NCBI GenBank assembly: GCA_000181795.3
Contig: CM012954.1
Coordinates: forward strand, 1,274,774-1,338,773
Direction: 5' to 3'
Length of the DNA stretch: 64,000 bases
From: Trichinella spiralis
Lineage: Eukaryota; Nematoda; Enoplea; Trichinellida; Trichinellidae
Made by a program: the position numbers and the translations under genes. Shown piece by piece: positions 48,507 through 62,347 of the stretch (positions within the stretch are counted from its first letter, which is position 1; each line of letters begins with the position of its first letter). Below the pieces are notes generated by a model. That model made no database searches. It was not told the origin of the DNA and worked only from the letters and a program-made list of their open reading frames with translations.

Positions 48507-50307
48507 ATGTTGTTACTTTTCAACGTTTTGCTTGTTTTGCTTGCATCCGCGGTTGAGCTGAGCTGTGCATTTTTCGCACCTTGCCATGGTAAGTTTTCTT
48601 TGTTTTCTCTGTAATTGTGGATTTCAACGGTTTTCTCATTGTTTCGTTCCGCTTCCAAGGTCCGAGTTCTATGGGCGAATCTTGTGACACGGACGCAGAT
48701 TGCACCGGCTTCGGCGTAGCCTGTGTGCTTGGAAAGTGTCAGTGTGACTACGCTTATGATGTGTTGGAAAACGACCCGCAGACCGGTCTTCGCCAGTGTG
48801 TCAAGTGTATGCATCTCGATTTTGGTCTCGTTTACTGTAGCGGTGTTCAGTTCTTGATTTTCAGTACCTGATACGATAGACGCGCCTTGTGATGATAAAT
48901 GTCGGTTTCCGCTGTTCTGCGACAACAACCGATGTCGGTGTATTCGCTCCAAACAAGAGCACGGCCAGTGTTTTGTCGGTAAGAATTTGTCTTTGACGCA
49001 TGATAGATAGATAGATAATGTTGTTGTTTCACTCACTGGGCGCAGTAATGCGGTGTCATTATTTATTTATTATCCACTCAGTTGAGTAGAGTGAATGGGA
49101 AAACTATTCGATCCAGTGTAATCAGTTGATGATTCCCTTGCAATGCATAGTTTTCAATTTTCAGACTCGCAGCTGGGTCAAAGTTGTAAGCGACATATTG
49201 AATGCACTCTGCCATTTTCTGCTTGCATCAACAAGCGCTGCGACTGCGTGCAAGGCAGTGTTCGACGTGGAAACGCTTGCTATGCAGGTTAACTAGTGAT
49301 TCAAATGTTCATTGATAATTTTTCATTCTAGCCCACTGGTAATTTGACTCTTTCAGCTGCAAAATGTCCCGATGGCTCCCGACCAGGTAACGCGTGCACG
49401 GTGCGTACAACTGAAGTTGAAGTGTTGCACAACGTGATCAATACGGCCGCGGTGTTGGATACGTGCGATAAAGGGAACTTTTGTTACACGGTGGACAATA
49501 CTTTCAGCGGTCACTGTTGTCCAGTAACGTGTCCACTTTCCACTAAGCCGGAACTGGACTATGTGTGCAGTGACAGGGGAAACGAACGGGGTGTAAAGTG
49601 TCCTTCGGAAACTCACTTCTGTCATCGTTTTGCAGGTATATTTTTCATTTTATTGTAAATATTGGTTTTTTTTTTGATAATTTTTTCAGGCATATCATTT
49701 TCATACGACGTGTGCTGCAGGCGACCGTGCCGAGAACCGAAACCGTTGTACATTCGAGGCAGTTGTTACAGTAGGGCTCACCTTGGTTCGCCTTGTGAAA
49801 TTGATGAACAATGTGACGGTGGCTTGACCATGGAATGTTTGAACAGAGCTTGCTCTTGCCGGACTGGTTTCAAACCGGAACCGACTTCGCATTCGGCGAC
49901 CGAAACTCCCCCGATGACTTGCGTTCGGTCCAACTGTCCATCAGATTCGTTGGCACTGGACACGGAATGCGTGTCCAAAGTACGAATCGGTGAACAGTGC
50001 ATGGCTTCGGTCCAATGTCCATCCAATGCGCACTGCTTTCGCGGTATGTGCTTCTGTCAGTGCGGCTTCACGCACCTCGGACACGAGTGTGTACCGGATC
50101 AACAAGTTGTCGAAGATCGACGTCCACTACTACCACAAGATCATTTATTAGGTGAATATTTTCAAAAGAAAAATATTGTTCTGTTTATGTTGAGAATAAT
50201 GAAACATTTCAGGAATGAACAAACCAAACGGAGCTGGATCTGGCGGCAATTTATTTCAATTAATGAACAGTATATTGCAAGGAGTACGCGTTGGTGCATC
50301 CGGTTAA
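48507..50307 (+). CDS. Secreted EB-module cysteine-rich protein
   Basis: Secreted multi-Cys protein of the EB-module type common in nematodes; function unknown. The signal peptide is MLLLFNVLLVLLASAVELSC. Exons at 48507-48588 and from 48660, about 48867, 49165, 49358, 49690 and 50213 join in frame. Successive modules follow the pattern GESCDTDADCTGFG..CVLGKCQC, APCDDKCRFPLFCDNNRCRC, GQSCKRHIECTLPFSACINKRCDC, then a longer Cys-rich block with HCCPVTCPLSTKP and VCCRRPC. Next come GSPCEIDEQCDGGLTMECLNRACSC and GEQCMASVQCPSNAHCFRGMCFC. The C-terminal tail is Gly/Asn-rich (NKPNGAGSGGNLFQL). There is no transmembrane segment or GPI signal. AATAAA is at 50410-50415. Divergent from KIF17, convergent with METAP1. 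An EGF-like label would be a looser alternative. Confidence 0.85.
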
Positions 50308-50541
50308 GAAGAACCATTATTAAAAATTCGATTACAATCACCACGTCTAGATTGCTACTTTGAATAACACATTAAAGAACAAACGAACGAACATGTATTA
50401 TCTCTAAATAATAAATGTTTTCAACTTTGCAGGCACATACATATACATACATCTTTGTCACTGTCGTACCGCTTTTGAAAAAAGTTTGTCAAAGAAAGGA
50501 TAAAAGCTGAGCTTGAAAAAATTCTGCTCTGCTCTACAGTA

Positions 50542-52177
50542 TCACAGATTATCCATAAACCACGGTTGACCATTGTTCTCTTGGCGAGCAGTCAACACCT
50601 CACAGCCGGCATCAGTAACCAAAATGGTGTGTTCAAATTGTGCTGAACGCTTGCCATCTACCGTCACCGCTGTCCATCTGTCTGGCCAAGATGTATCACG
50701 ATAACTGCCACGATTAATCATCGGTTCAATAGTAAAGCTGTGACCAGGTTTCATCACACCAACAGCTTTATTTTCTGAAAGAGACATTTCAAAATGTAAA
50801 CAAAGAAAAACAACCAAAACAAACAACAACTTACTCGAATAATGTGGTACGGTTGGAGCGGTATGGAACAGTCTAAAATTACAGAAGAAAAAAAAACCTA
50901 ATACGATAACAGAAAAATGGAATTTCAGTATACCTGTGTATTCCATGTCCGCTGTACGATCTGACGACAGAGAAGCCATAGTGACGCACGTATTTTTCTA
51001 TGACATCGCCAATTTCACGATATTTCCGGCCCGGATGAACTACGAATATTGAACTTGATCATCATTTACGACAAAAAAATTCAGTAAGAGGAAAGCAAAT
51101 TTGAAAAGTCCACTTACCAATCTTGATAGCCTCGACTAACGATTCGTAAGTAACACGGACCAATTTTTTCGAATCATCGTCAACATTTCCAACGAAAAAT
51201 GTTTCATTCAAATCACCATGAAAACCTCGATGATAAACGGTCACGTCAACTAGAACAATGAATGAACTGTAAAATGGAAAAGAAAAAACCCAGTTGAAAA
51301 TAAAATTACCCACCATTAACAATGTCACCATCTTCGAGTGGGCGAAGGTCCGGTATGCCATGACAGATAACTTCGTTCACCGACGTACAACAAGAACGTG
51401 GAAAGCCAAGATAGCCCAATGGTGATGGATAACATTCGCGTTCGATGCACGCCTGAACAAATTGAAAAATTAGAATAAATTATTTTCTGAGTAGAAGAAG
51501 AAAACAAATTTCACCTCATGTACAATGCGGTCAATTTCGTCAGTCGTCACACCGACATCGATGGCAGCAGCAGCTTCATTCAGCACTTCTCTTCCCAAAC
51601 GACAAGCTAACCGCAAGCTTTCAATCTCTTCGTCGCACAAAATTCGAATGCCTCGATTTTTAGCATCGCGTTCCTCGTACGATATGCCGCCCAAAACATT
51701 CACATATTCTGGACGTACAATTGAAAGCGGAACAAATCGTGGTACACCCTGAAGTGGAATTCCATCATGCAAACAAAACGGTCCACTCAAATTTCAACGT
51801 TACACAACCTGAGCATAGGCCCTCAGTTTGCCCGTATACGAGTATTCTGGATACAAAGTTTTGCTCGTTTGATTCACTGAAATTTTGGATGCACTAAATT
51901 TGCCATCAAGTAAACGCAGAAGTGGACAAAAATTTTACTTGTTGCCAATTTGTGAATCTGCTTGTGATTTAACCAATCTTCTTTGAAGCAGTCCTGAAAA
52001 GTGTACTTCATCAACTAAGAATAAACATTCTACCAATCGATCATCGATTAAACCATCGAAGCATACTTGACAACAGAAATATGATGGTTTCAAATTCAAC
52101 TTTATGCATGTTGGGCATTTTAATTTCGCAACATTGTTGCACTCGGGTCTTTGGCATATCTGACTTTCCGTTGACAT
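50542..52177 (-). CDS. METAP1: Methionine aminopeptidase 1
   Basis: Type I cytosolic methionine aminopeptidase; it removes the initiator Met from nascent chains at the ribosome. The N-terminal MYND-like zinc finger is visible: [27 protein letters not shown], then [15 protein letters not shown] from the next exon. The linker ends [13 protein letters not shown]. The pita-bread catalytic domain has [15 protein letters not shown], metal ligands in [11 protein letters not shown] (second Asp) and DVTVYHRG (first Asp), GHGIHRLFHTAP (His), FTIEPM (Glu) and QFEHTILV (Glu). All five ligands are present. About eight exons lie between ATG 52177 and TGA 50542. The sequence tracks human METAP1 closely through the whole catalytic half. 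Divergent from GNL3. Confidence 0.95.
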
Positions 52178-52826
52178 TCTAAACAACAATAACAATCTGA
52201 AAATCAACAAAAGCCCAAAAACTAAATCGCCAGATCACCAATCCCAACGAACGATGAAACCGTACGAGTGAAATAAAAGATAAGCAGGTTATTTCAAAAA
52301 TAAAGTAAACAAAAACATAATAAATTATAAAAAATAGTGTTTTGACAACATTTTTGTTTTTAATAAAATATGTTTATTTTTTAACAATATTTTGTTTCAT
52401 TTATTTGAATTTAATTAATATTATGTACTGATTAAAGAATTAAAATGTAAGAAAAACATTGATTATTATGCTATTAGTTGAGTAAGCGTAGCACAAATGG
52501 AATTTTTATGCCTGTTTAAAACCGACTAATGCAATTGTAATTGTAATTTTGCAATAAACATGGAAGTTTTAAATGAGTAGTCATGATTTTTATTTAAAAA
52601 AATAAATTTCATTTAACATAGAATAAATTTTTTTAATAAATGACAATATTTTTTCATTTCGGGAAGTCTAGAAATTAAATTTCAACAAAATGCAAAAATT
52701 TGTACGTAAAAATTTTGTTACTGTACTTACCGTACGAGTATTCCATGTTTCATGTAGTGATTTGATATTTGTTTGTTCTCCTTATTTTGTTGCATTTTAA
52801 TTTTAATTGTACTAATAGCAGTAACG
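52178..52826. promoter_or_regulatory. Divergent promoter interval METAP1/GNL3
   Basis: 649 bp, extremely AT-rich, with TACTGTA at 52719-52725 about 100 bp upstream of the GNL3 ATG. No gene seen. Confidence 0.5.
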
Positions 52827-55602
52827 ATGGCAAAATTAATTCTGAGTAAGATTAAATGGTAAATTTTTAGACTGGGATTAAAAATAAGTTTACTTGGTTT
52901 AGAAAAGAAGAGTAAGCGTATGACATGCCGTCGAAAGTTCAAAATTCTAGCTAAGGTAATTAGTTTAATTCTTCGATGGAATATTATCTTTCAATTTTAA
53001 TACCGCAGATCAGGGAACATCATCGAAAATTACGCAAAGAGGAACGTAAAAAGAAAAAAGAAATGAAAAGCGTTCCCAAATCTTTAAAGTTTAAGCCTCT
53101 TATTCACATACCCAATAGTTGTCCTTTCAAAGAAGAAATTTTGAATGAAGTCAAACAGAATAAGTTACAAGTAATATCATACTCCAGTTTGTAATAAGTT
53201 GTTTATTGATTCTAATTTTGCTCAGATGGAAGAAAGGAAGAAGGCTGAAAAAGAAGAGCAGAAAAAGAATAATTTGGAAACTATTGTACATGAAGCAGAG
53301 TTGAAGCAGTTGAAATTTCAAAATTCGGTTGGTCGCATAGTTCGACTGTTCGAATGTTTTATGAATGATATTTACTTTTGTAGGAACTTGCTGCACTGAA
53401 AAATCTCGAAGAGGAAATTCTTAAGAATAAAGTAAAAGGTTTCGACGACTTTAAAGACGATTTGAAAAGGGTCTGTTACTTTAGCATTAATAGTATTAAA
53501 TTTTTTAGATAAATACTGCTTTTAGGTGGTCAAACGTGCTGATGTAATTCTTGAAGTGTTGGATGCTCGAGATCCACTTGGCTGTCGTTCTTCTGACATA
53601 GAAAAGATGGTGGTTGAGAATGGAAAACGGCTGGTTTTAGTCTTAAATAAAATTGGTAAAGGATGATGAATATTTATCTGCGTAGCTGCTTTTTTTGGCG
53701 CTTCCAGAATAGAGTTATCAGAGTGTTATAACTCCGTTTAAGCGGTGCCATAAATTAAATTTGATATTTCATTTACATGTGAAGCATTTTTAAGATAAAT
53801 TTGCTTTGCTACAGAAATGACCTATCACAGTTATGTTCATTATGAATTGCAATTTCAGATTTAATACCAAAAGAAAATATTAAAAAATGGCTGGCCTATC
53901 TTCGTAAAGAATTTCCAGCAATCGCAATGAAGTCTTCCACGCAGAAGCCATCTTCAAAATTGGTTAGCAGTATTTTTTTTGATTTTGTTTCGTACTTGTT
54001 TAAATGAACATTCGTATTCATTCAATCGTTTATAGGGTTGGGTAAAGGGACCTTTAGTAAATACCAGCAAATCGGTGGGTGGTGATTTTTTAATGCATAT
54101 ATTGGCAAATTATTGTCGAAACAAAGATCTGAAAACGTCGATCAAAGTTGGCGTTGTGGGTAAGAAGAATATATTTAGTGCATTTAAAAAAATAATTGTA
54201 TAAGGTTGTTTTCAGGTTATCCAAATGTCGGGAAAAGTAGTATAATAAACAGTTTGAAAAGGAAAGCAATTTGCAGAGTTGGAGCACAGCCGGGAATTAC
54301 CAAGTAATTATTGAAAATACAACTCTATTTTATTAATATGTCTTTTGTTTGTTCTTCTTCAGAAATATACAAGAAATTGCATTGGACAAAAATATCACGT
54401 TGATCGACTCTCCTGGAGTAATTTTAGCGAAGAAAGCATCTTTCGATGATGCAGAATTGGCGTTGAAAAATGTTGTTCGTATTGAAACGGTGCAAGATGT
54501 ATTCACTCCAGTTGAAGCAATTCTGAGACGATGTTCGAGAGAAAAGGTAAGAAAGAAACAAGCAGAACCTTTTTTGCATTATTTAATTAAAATCTTTTAA
54601 TTTCAGTTGATGTTGTTGTATAATTTACCCAAATTTCAAAGTAGCGACGAATTTCTTCATCTGCTTGCGAGAAAGATGGGACGGCTAAAGAAAGGCGGTA
54701 TACCAAATTTGAAGATGGCTGCTAGGAAAATGCTGTTTGATTGGAATTGGTAAATTTCGAAAATCCACCTCTGTTGTGTAGGAGGAGCCTGTGTGTGAAG
54801 GGATTTGCTTTTTTCCAGGGGTAAAATACGCTATTATTCCGAGCCGCCTGTACGTGAAGACGAAAATGACTACGTTCAAAGTGAACTAGTAACGGAAATG
54901 TTGAAGGAATTTGATATCGATGCGCTGACTGATCAAGAAAGCATTGTTCTCAATAGTAAGTGAATAATTGTTTTTTTTGTCGCTGTATTAATTAATTATC
55001 AATCGATAAATTTGTAAGTGCTGTTTGTTTTTCAGGCTTTCCAGAAAATTCATTTGTTGATGCAATTTTATCAGCTTCGAATAATAATAATAATAATAGC
55101 AATATGTTTATGAATAATAATTCAGCGGTGCCTATGGAAACTGATACCGTTGTTGATGATGAATCGGATGTAATATTGCTATAATTTTATCATGAACAGT
55201 GATAATAATTTGTTCGTTGTTGTTGTTGTTGTACAATTTTAGATTATTAAAGCCAAGCAAAAGCGGAAACGTCCATTGGCAAAAGATGACGGTCCTGCAT
55301 TGACTGCTGCAGAGAGGGCGATTGAAGGGAATTGGCAGAAAAGTCGAGAGCAGAGAATGCTGTTGAAGAAGAAGAAAAAGTCACGGCGACGATTAGGTGA
55401 ATAAAGAAAAATTATTTTTTATTTATTATCTTTTAAATCTGAAATTTAATAATATCAATAATTGTTTTTTTTCAAATTAATTATTCTAGAAAACCAATGC
55501 AATAAATTGGCCGACACAATGGAAGCAGCCATGAATTTCGATTCCAACAGCAACGACGAATACAATTTTGAGGATTCGGAATTGAATGAAGAAGCAGCAT
55601 GA
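52827..55602 (+). CDS. GNL3: Nucleostemin-type nucleolar GTPase
   Basis: Circularly permuted YlqF/YawG-type GTPase of nucleoli involved in 60S ribosome biogenesis (vertebrate GNL3; nematode NST-1). The N-terminus is split: a 19-nt exon, 52827-52845 (MAKLIL), joins 52903-52955 to give [18 protein letters not shown], then [17 protein letters not shown], matching vertebrate SKRMTCHKRYKIQ and [10 protein letters not shown]. GTPase motifs occur in permuted order: [22 protein letters not shown] (G4), [18 protein letters not shown] (G1), GITK (G2), LIDSPG (G3). Downstream [16 protein letters not shown] and [10 protein letters not shown] fit. The C-terminus has a poly-Asn patch, a basic KKKKKSRRR and an acidic end. 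GNL3L is the alternative, but the N-terminal block is closer to GNL3. About a dozen exons. Confidence 0.92.
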
Positions 55603-58138
55603 TTAAAAATTGAAATAATTATCTGTTGTTTTCATTTCTCTTCTATTTTTTTCTGATATTAAAAAATTTGCAGTACTGTTTAGCGCAGCGTTCATTGGCA
55701 AATTTATGCATGACAGCTGCCTCACTTTTATTAAATTGGATGTGACAAGTCAATCTTATACGATTATTGACAGCTGTCGATATTCCGTTGGCGTTTCAAT
55801 TTCGAAATTTTTACGGTTTTATTTATTTATTTTTTAAATTTAATCCGATTATCGATGGTTAAGGTTTGTTGCATTTATTTACGTTCAACTTTTGAATGCA
55901 TAGCGTTGGTTTTGGAGTGACGAAATGGTATATTTTTCGTTTTGCTCATGCCAACGTGAGAGTGCTTTTAAATGATGCTTGTTTGTTTGTTTATTTTGAA
56001 TTTACTAAAAATAATTTTTTTTTCATTATTCAGATGAGAAATGGAATACTTTTCATTTTCACACAGTTAAATCGGCTGCAATGGGCGGTGTTTGGGTTAT
56101 TGAGCTGTTGAGTGATTCATGTCACATGACGATGCCACTTTTTCACTGACACGGGTCCGGCTACTCTTCTTCACGTATGCTTTCTCCTTTTGCATTTTAT
56201 ACGCTTGCACCAGCCGCCACCAACTGCCAGTCAGGCTGGGCAGAGCGTGGAACTTTCGTAGCGTCTGCGTTGGTGGCGCTGAGCGTTCTCTCTTTTATTC
56301 AGCAGAAGAACACTTGCCGGCTAAGTGTTTGTGGTAGGTTTGTCTCGCATTGTTTCTGCTTTTATTTAATTTAATATTAATCGAACAATTATTATTCATG
56401 TTTGTTGGGGTTGTTGTTGTCGTCGATATGATATTGATATTGTCGTTTTGTTATTTTCTTCAGATTGACGTCTACTGATAGCTTGGTTTGTATGCACGCA
56501 TGTATTTGCTAGTTCTGTTGCTTTATTTTTTCATTTCAACTATAGCTTTTTTAATATTAATTTGAAAATTGATTCAATTCATCTGTTTTTTTTGGTTTCA
56601 TTGAAATTTTCTCAAATTTGTTCACTGTCAATTCCACTGCTGCTATATGCCGGAATTTGAAAGCATCAGTATTTTGAAATTCTTGTTTAACATCTATCTC
56701 CACAATCCGTCTATTATTTTATACGTCTTTTGTTAAATTTTCATTCCAAAATAGTACAATTCATTTCTATTCCAACTCTTCTTCATTAACTGGGTACGCG
56801 TGTGATTTATCTTTTTTCAAAAAAAAAATTTTTTTTGTGTAAAATAAAATTATTCATTCTTTTTCTTTTGTTTCTGGTTTATTTTTGCGGTGAAATTTCA
56901 TTTTTATTCTGTTTATTCTTATAAGTTTTGAAAGAAGTATAGACTTTTTTTTTGGTCTCCGATGTAGCGGATATATTTTCCTTTAGAGAAGCAAGTCCGA
57001 AAGTTGTGTCCACCAGAGAGCAACAATCTAAACTGCTCTTATGCTTTTAGCATTGCCGTTTTGCTTCAATTGGCTTAAAGCATATCGACGAAATGTTGAC
57101 GCAGTTGCTCGGCTCTTCTTTTTATTACTGGGCTCTTATTACTAGCGGTTGTTTTCAATTTGCTTAAATTCTGAAAATATCATCATAAAATTCGAAATAA
57201 ATAAGATTTTGGATATATTTTTATTGATAATAATTATTTTTTTCGAAACAAATTATTTTCATTCATTTCAAACAAATTTACAAACTTGAGCGACTATAAG
57301 TGAACCTGAAAATTATTTTTACTATACATCTGAACAGTTGAATGTGTTGTATCGGGTGTTTGTTGAGGTTGGCTTGGAAAATAAAATACCACACCGTGTG
57401 TTAATTTCTTATCGAGCAGAACTGATTGGTCACCATTTTAAATACTTCGGTAAGTGATGTGATTGATTAACATTTATTATTTTGAGCAATAGAAGCATTT
57501 TCGTATTCGATCGTCGCGTTCATAATGGCGCTTTTTTGTCGGTGATAAATAAAAAAAACATTGAATTAATTTTTAATTTTATTTTTTATTTAAATCTGAA
57601 TTAATCCACAAATTTTTATTAAGATTCCAGTTCAGTTGGGTTGAGTAATTTATTTACTTATTAATGGAGACGTGTCAAACGAATATTTATAGCACTGTCA
57701 GTTACCAGTTTTTACAGTACGCCAGGCAGATTGTCATCACAGGTTTCGTTTTTGTACGTAATTAAAAATTGAATTACTACTGAAGTGTTGTGGTATTTTT
57801 TTGAGCGTAAGTTGGACATTTAATTAATTTTGCATTATTAACTGAACGTTTAAATAAGTGTAGTTGAATGATAAAAAATGACACGTGTCAAATTGCTACT
57901 GGCAACAGTGGAAACATTGATTGTGCTTTAATTGTTTCTCATTTTGTAAGCAATTCATTAATCGGAGATTTTGTAATGGTTGTTGGTTTTGTTTTCAACT
58001 TGTTCGATTTATTCCACATTATATTCGGTTGTTCTTCTTGTTGGTCTTTTTTTATTTGAATGCATTTCAAATGAATGAATGAATTTATTTTCTGAACAAG
58101 CAGTTTTGTTCATCATTTGGGAAGGTATATTTAAGAAT

Positions 58139-58163
58139 TAATTAATTAATTAATTAATTAATA
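58139..58163. repeat. (ATTA)n microsatellite
   Basis: Six units of ATTA/TTAA in a row. Confidence 0.85.
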
Positions 58164-60625
58164 ATTGATTTTTGATTTGATGAATGTAAAAATTAATAAA
58201 TGAATAAGATATACTGTAAGTGAATTGAAAAAGAAAACAAAAATGTTTTTCTTTTGAAATGTGGTAATTTCAGTTCGGCATTCAGGTCATGATGTTCAGG
58301 TTTTCCGCTCATTTTATTAGAATAATTTTTTCTCGATATGTTGTGTTTGATGTTGGTCGTTGGAAGAAAAAATTTGAAATTGTGGAATATTTTTTCTTTT
58401 CTTTTTTTTTTGATTTTGATTTTGCCTCGCAATCCGTTGTTGAGGAGGGAGAGAAATTTTGCATCTACACTTTGTCCAAAACTGGGCAACTGACTATTCA
58501 AATTGGCAGGCGAAAAATGAATTCAGGCAGTAGAAATGTTCGGCTCGGTTGTGCTTTTGAAGATTGAAATCGATGATTGGACTGGAATTTTTGAATAAAG
58601 AATGTGAGCTGCGACAGGATGAAATCAAGATCAGAATTTTGCAAATGTGTCAGTTTTGCTTGGGAATGCTTCTAATCAACACTAGCCACCTTGCCGTTGG
58701 GTTTTCAGCATCGGCAAGGTGTCATGGAAAATAAGATTTCTCCTTCTCAAATCCACCAGTTTGTTTGTGCCAGTGGAAAATCATTCCAACTTGTTCTTTT
58801 TATCAAGATGTTTGTTGTTCAAGGAGGTGCAACGTTGTTGAACATCACACAACTGGATACAATTTCATTTCCATTCAACATTATTCGGATTATTCACTCC
58901 AATGGCAGCAAACTGAAGCCAATTCAATTGTACCATGTACAATCCTGTCCGTTGTTGGCATGGTGATGTTTCATTTGCAGTCTTCACACTGATGATGAAT
59001 GGAAAATTCAATTTTTGTTCCATCCGTCTGGTTGGTGTCCGTCCAAGCTTCACCAGATTAATATTTTAATCATCATTTCGCTGCACTGCTGTTGCATCCA
59101 GTTGGTTAGTGTTCATCGTTGATAGAATGAATGAATAGTAATAACAATAATAATAATAATAATAATGGTATACTGGCCGAGCAAATTTTTTTAAATTTTC
59201 CATAATTTTTGCATTATTCTCATTCGAAAACTTTTTATCCGTGAACGTGAATAATCAACTTGATCAATCAGAGGTAGGGATTGTGTTTTTATTTTTTTTC
59301 ATGAATTTTCTGTAGTCATAATTTGGAAATATTGGTCCTTTAAGCATGGTAGACAGTTTACTTGGTTGTGTGGCACACACACCACACACACAAATTGTAA
59401 GTACTGTCAATTGACGCTAATTTAAACATTGCTTTTTTATTTTAACGGTTGAATGGTTCTACGTTTATGCATTGTTAATAAGTATGAGAATTTTCAATTT
59501 TGCCTAATTCATCATCTCTGAATAAGCAAGCTGTTTGGAATTTGAACAAAAATTTCAACTAACTTTTTCAATGTTCAAATTCTTTTTCATTCATCGTCTG
59601 TCCCTTGGCTGTATTTATCTTGTCGGCGTATATTATTATTATTATATTTATCTAATTTGCATTGATCAGATATAGGGTTTTCTTGGTTTGTTCGATTGTT
59701 TTTGTTCGTTGTTATTCTGGGTTTTTTACGTCCAATTGGACGTAATCGAATACGGCTTTCTCAGACTTAGCAGATCTCGAAAGCTGAGAAGTGGAACCAA
59801 CTCTGACTGGGCGTTTTCAATCAGAAATAATGAATGCAATATTATTGAGAATGTAAAAAACTGAAATTTTTTCATCGATTCGAAAATTGTTCGTTTGATG
59901 TCGTTTGATTTTGGTGATTGTTTTCGGGCAACAGTTTTCAACTTCACCATGAAAGCAATGATATATATATATATATATCAGCAACAAGTTTGTTGTTCGG
60001 AAATAATTCTTTTGTGTTTTATTGATTTTTCCAAATTCAAACTATACAAGCCGGTAGACGCGAATTGCAATGGCTTTTCCAAATTCGGCGGTAATTTTTG
60101 AATATTTAAATTTCTGTTTAAAAAAAAGTATCCTTCTCGTCGCCCGTTCACACTTTGCATGCTAACAGTGTTAATCGTGAATGAAATTAACAAGCGTGTC
60201 GTTTGTTGAAACGATTGTGTTTAATGGAGTAAATTGGCGGCCGACGGCCCAGTGTGACGACAATCAGCATTTCATAATTTACCGTTTACATACGCCAACA
60301 ACTAACTGCTTGGAAGATTTTTCCCCGGAGTGCTGCTGCCGAATATGACAATCGATTGTTAGTTTGGTGATCCGAAAAAAAATATTGTTTTTTTTATTTA
60401 AAAAAATTCCAATTATATATATATATGTATATGGAAGTGGTGTTTGTTCACTTTGATGTTACGTAGTGTGGTTTTTTTTATTGTGAAAAATGGGAAAATA
60501 TTAATTTTGTGGGCAGTTTTTTTTCTCAGCGAAATTGTTGTTGCTTCAGAGATTTTTCAAATTGAAATTGACGACAATTGAATGAATGAATGCGCATGCA
60601 CGCAGTTGCCGATTGTCCAGCTTGA

Positions 60626-60633
60626 TGACGTCA
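60626..60633. promoter_or_regulatory. Perfect CRE palindrome TGACGTCA
   Basis: Consensus CREB/ATF binding octamer in the GC-richer patch at 60590-60860, about 160 bp upstream of a candidate first coding exon of the Na,K-ATPase gene. Binding is inferred from the motif only. Confidence 0.4.
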
Positions 60634-61200
60634 TAGATTGTTCGATTTGCTGATCGTCGTCGTGAAAGCAGACGTTCTCTAGCGTGTGTATACGGTTTAC
60701 CAATTTGCAGCTTTATCAACACTGAACTCTGCAAATAGCTAGCTGCACTGCATTTCGGTCGTGCTTTGGACCGGAACTCGGCCGGCGTGCATGCCGACGC
60801 AGCACAAACAAGACGACAACGTGCTTGGCGTCGTCATACAGTACGTTGTAAAAGAAAATTAAGTATACAAATTTTCTTCGCTTCATTCAGAACGTTTGGA
60901 AAATTTATTTTACAAGTCGTTTGTTTGTTTTGCTTTTTTTTGCTTTTGCTTTATTCAGCTCGAAAATTTTCAATTGTCTGCTTTTCGTTGTATTGTGACA
61001 TTTGAAAAAAAAATTTTTCACACAATACCGAAAAATGCATATTGTATGAGAAGAGATCAACGAACCGTTTAGCTGGTCGTTTTTGCTTGAATGCCAAACT
61101 GAGATTTATTTTTAGCAATCTTTTTCCAGCGTTTTGACGTAATAATAAGTCCAATGCGTGACGAGGCGTTTGAAGAGATTTTTGTTCAATTGATAAAAAG

Positions 61201-61407
61201 GAAATGTTGTTATTTAAGCAAAAATTTTCAACATTATTGAACTAGACCGTCGGTCAGTTAGCTGTACAAACGATGTCGTTGGCTTTCTTTTTTCTTCGTT
61301 TTATTTTGTTTTTTTGTGATTTCATCACGGCATAGTGAAAAGGCACTGGTCATGATCGTTAGATAGGATCGATTGTGTAGGCATTGATTATATTGGATGA
61401 AGAAAAA
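61201..61407. repeat. Copy 1 of duplicated about 207-bp segment
   Basis: Nearly identical, in the same orientation, to 63793-64000 immediately right of the N gap. Differences are mainly single-base indels and substitutions in or beside homopolymers. Confidence 0.93.
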
Positions 61408-62316
61408 AAGTCTTTGATTAACAACTTCTTCATCACAGCACGGCACGCAACTTCAGACGCACGTTTGAATGCAAGCGTTGTTATTATTGTTGTTAAGTGA
61501 TTACTTGATTTTATTTCAATTTTTCTTCTCGTTTCACCGGTGGCGCAGGCAGTGCTTTGGCTTCTAATCCCACAACTGGCGTTTCTATTTTCCCACTGTA
61601 TAATTAATTCGAGGCTAATCATTGATTATTTGAATATTTGCTTGTGATATATACATATATATATATATATATATATGTATCTGTATATAAATATGCATGT
61701 GCTGATTTGATGATGAATGCGGTTGCTGTCGCCGGATTGATTTCACTGTCGAATATTGCGTGCGTGGTGTTTTTCCATCACACCCGACATTGTCTACTCC
61801 AATTGAATTACTTTACTGTTACAGAGAAAATTTTATTATTTTTTTTCAAACGTAATTTCGTAAAAATGTTTTATAAATATGCATGAAAATGATACTTTCA
61901 GACAATATTCTCTTAATTAATTTCAAACATTTGCCTTTGGTTACGGTAAACACGCACACACCACACTGTGTATATATATATATATATATATAACTAGTGA
62001 GATGAGATGAGATGTATAAATTTATATGTAGCTTTTCAGATCTTTCGATAACAATATAATATTATTTTCATTTTGTGAATTTCAGTTTTCTTTATTTTTT
62101 TTGAAGTTTTCCAACGTTATTAATTACAATAATGAAAAGTGATCATTTTTCTAAGGTCAAGGACTGACAAATGCGGACAAGTAAATAATTATTATTAATA
62201 CATGACAGTTGTCTAGAGGTGTACTGTTGAAAATGAAAATTGAATTACTGTCATTTTGTTTTGTGGTGCATGCAGTTGGGTGTGGATTGGCAATTTGCTT
62301 TGATTGTTTCCAACAG

Positions 62317-62347
<31 letters not shown>

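Noticed and set aside
55896-56374. Hydrophobic open frames after GNL3
   Set aside because: Composition is that of AT-rich non-coding sequence, with no homologue recognised and no matching exon partners.
58289-58966. Open frames of about 90 codons in the region upstream of the ATPase gene
   Set aside because: The frame from 58691 starts at TTG, not ATG, and neither frame resembles a known protein or has conserved splice context.
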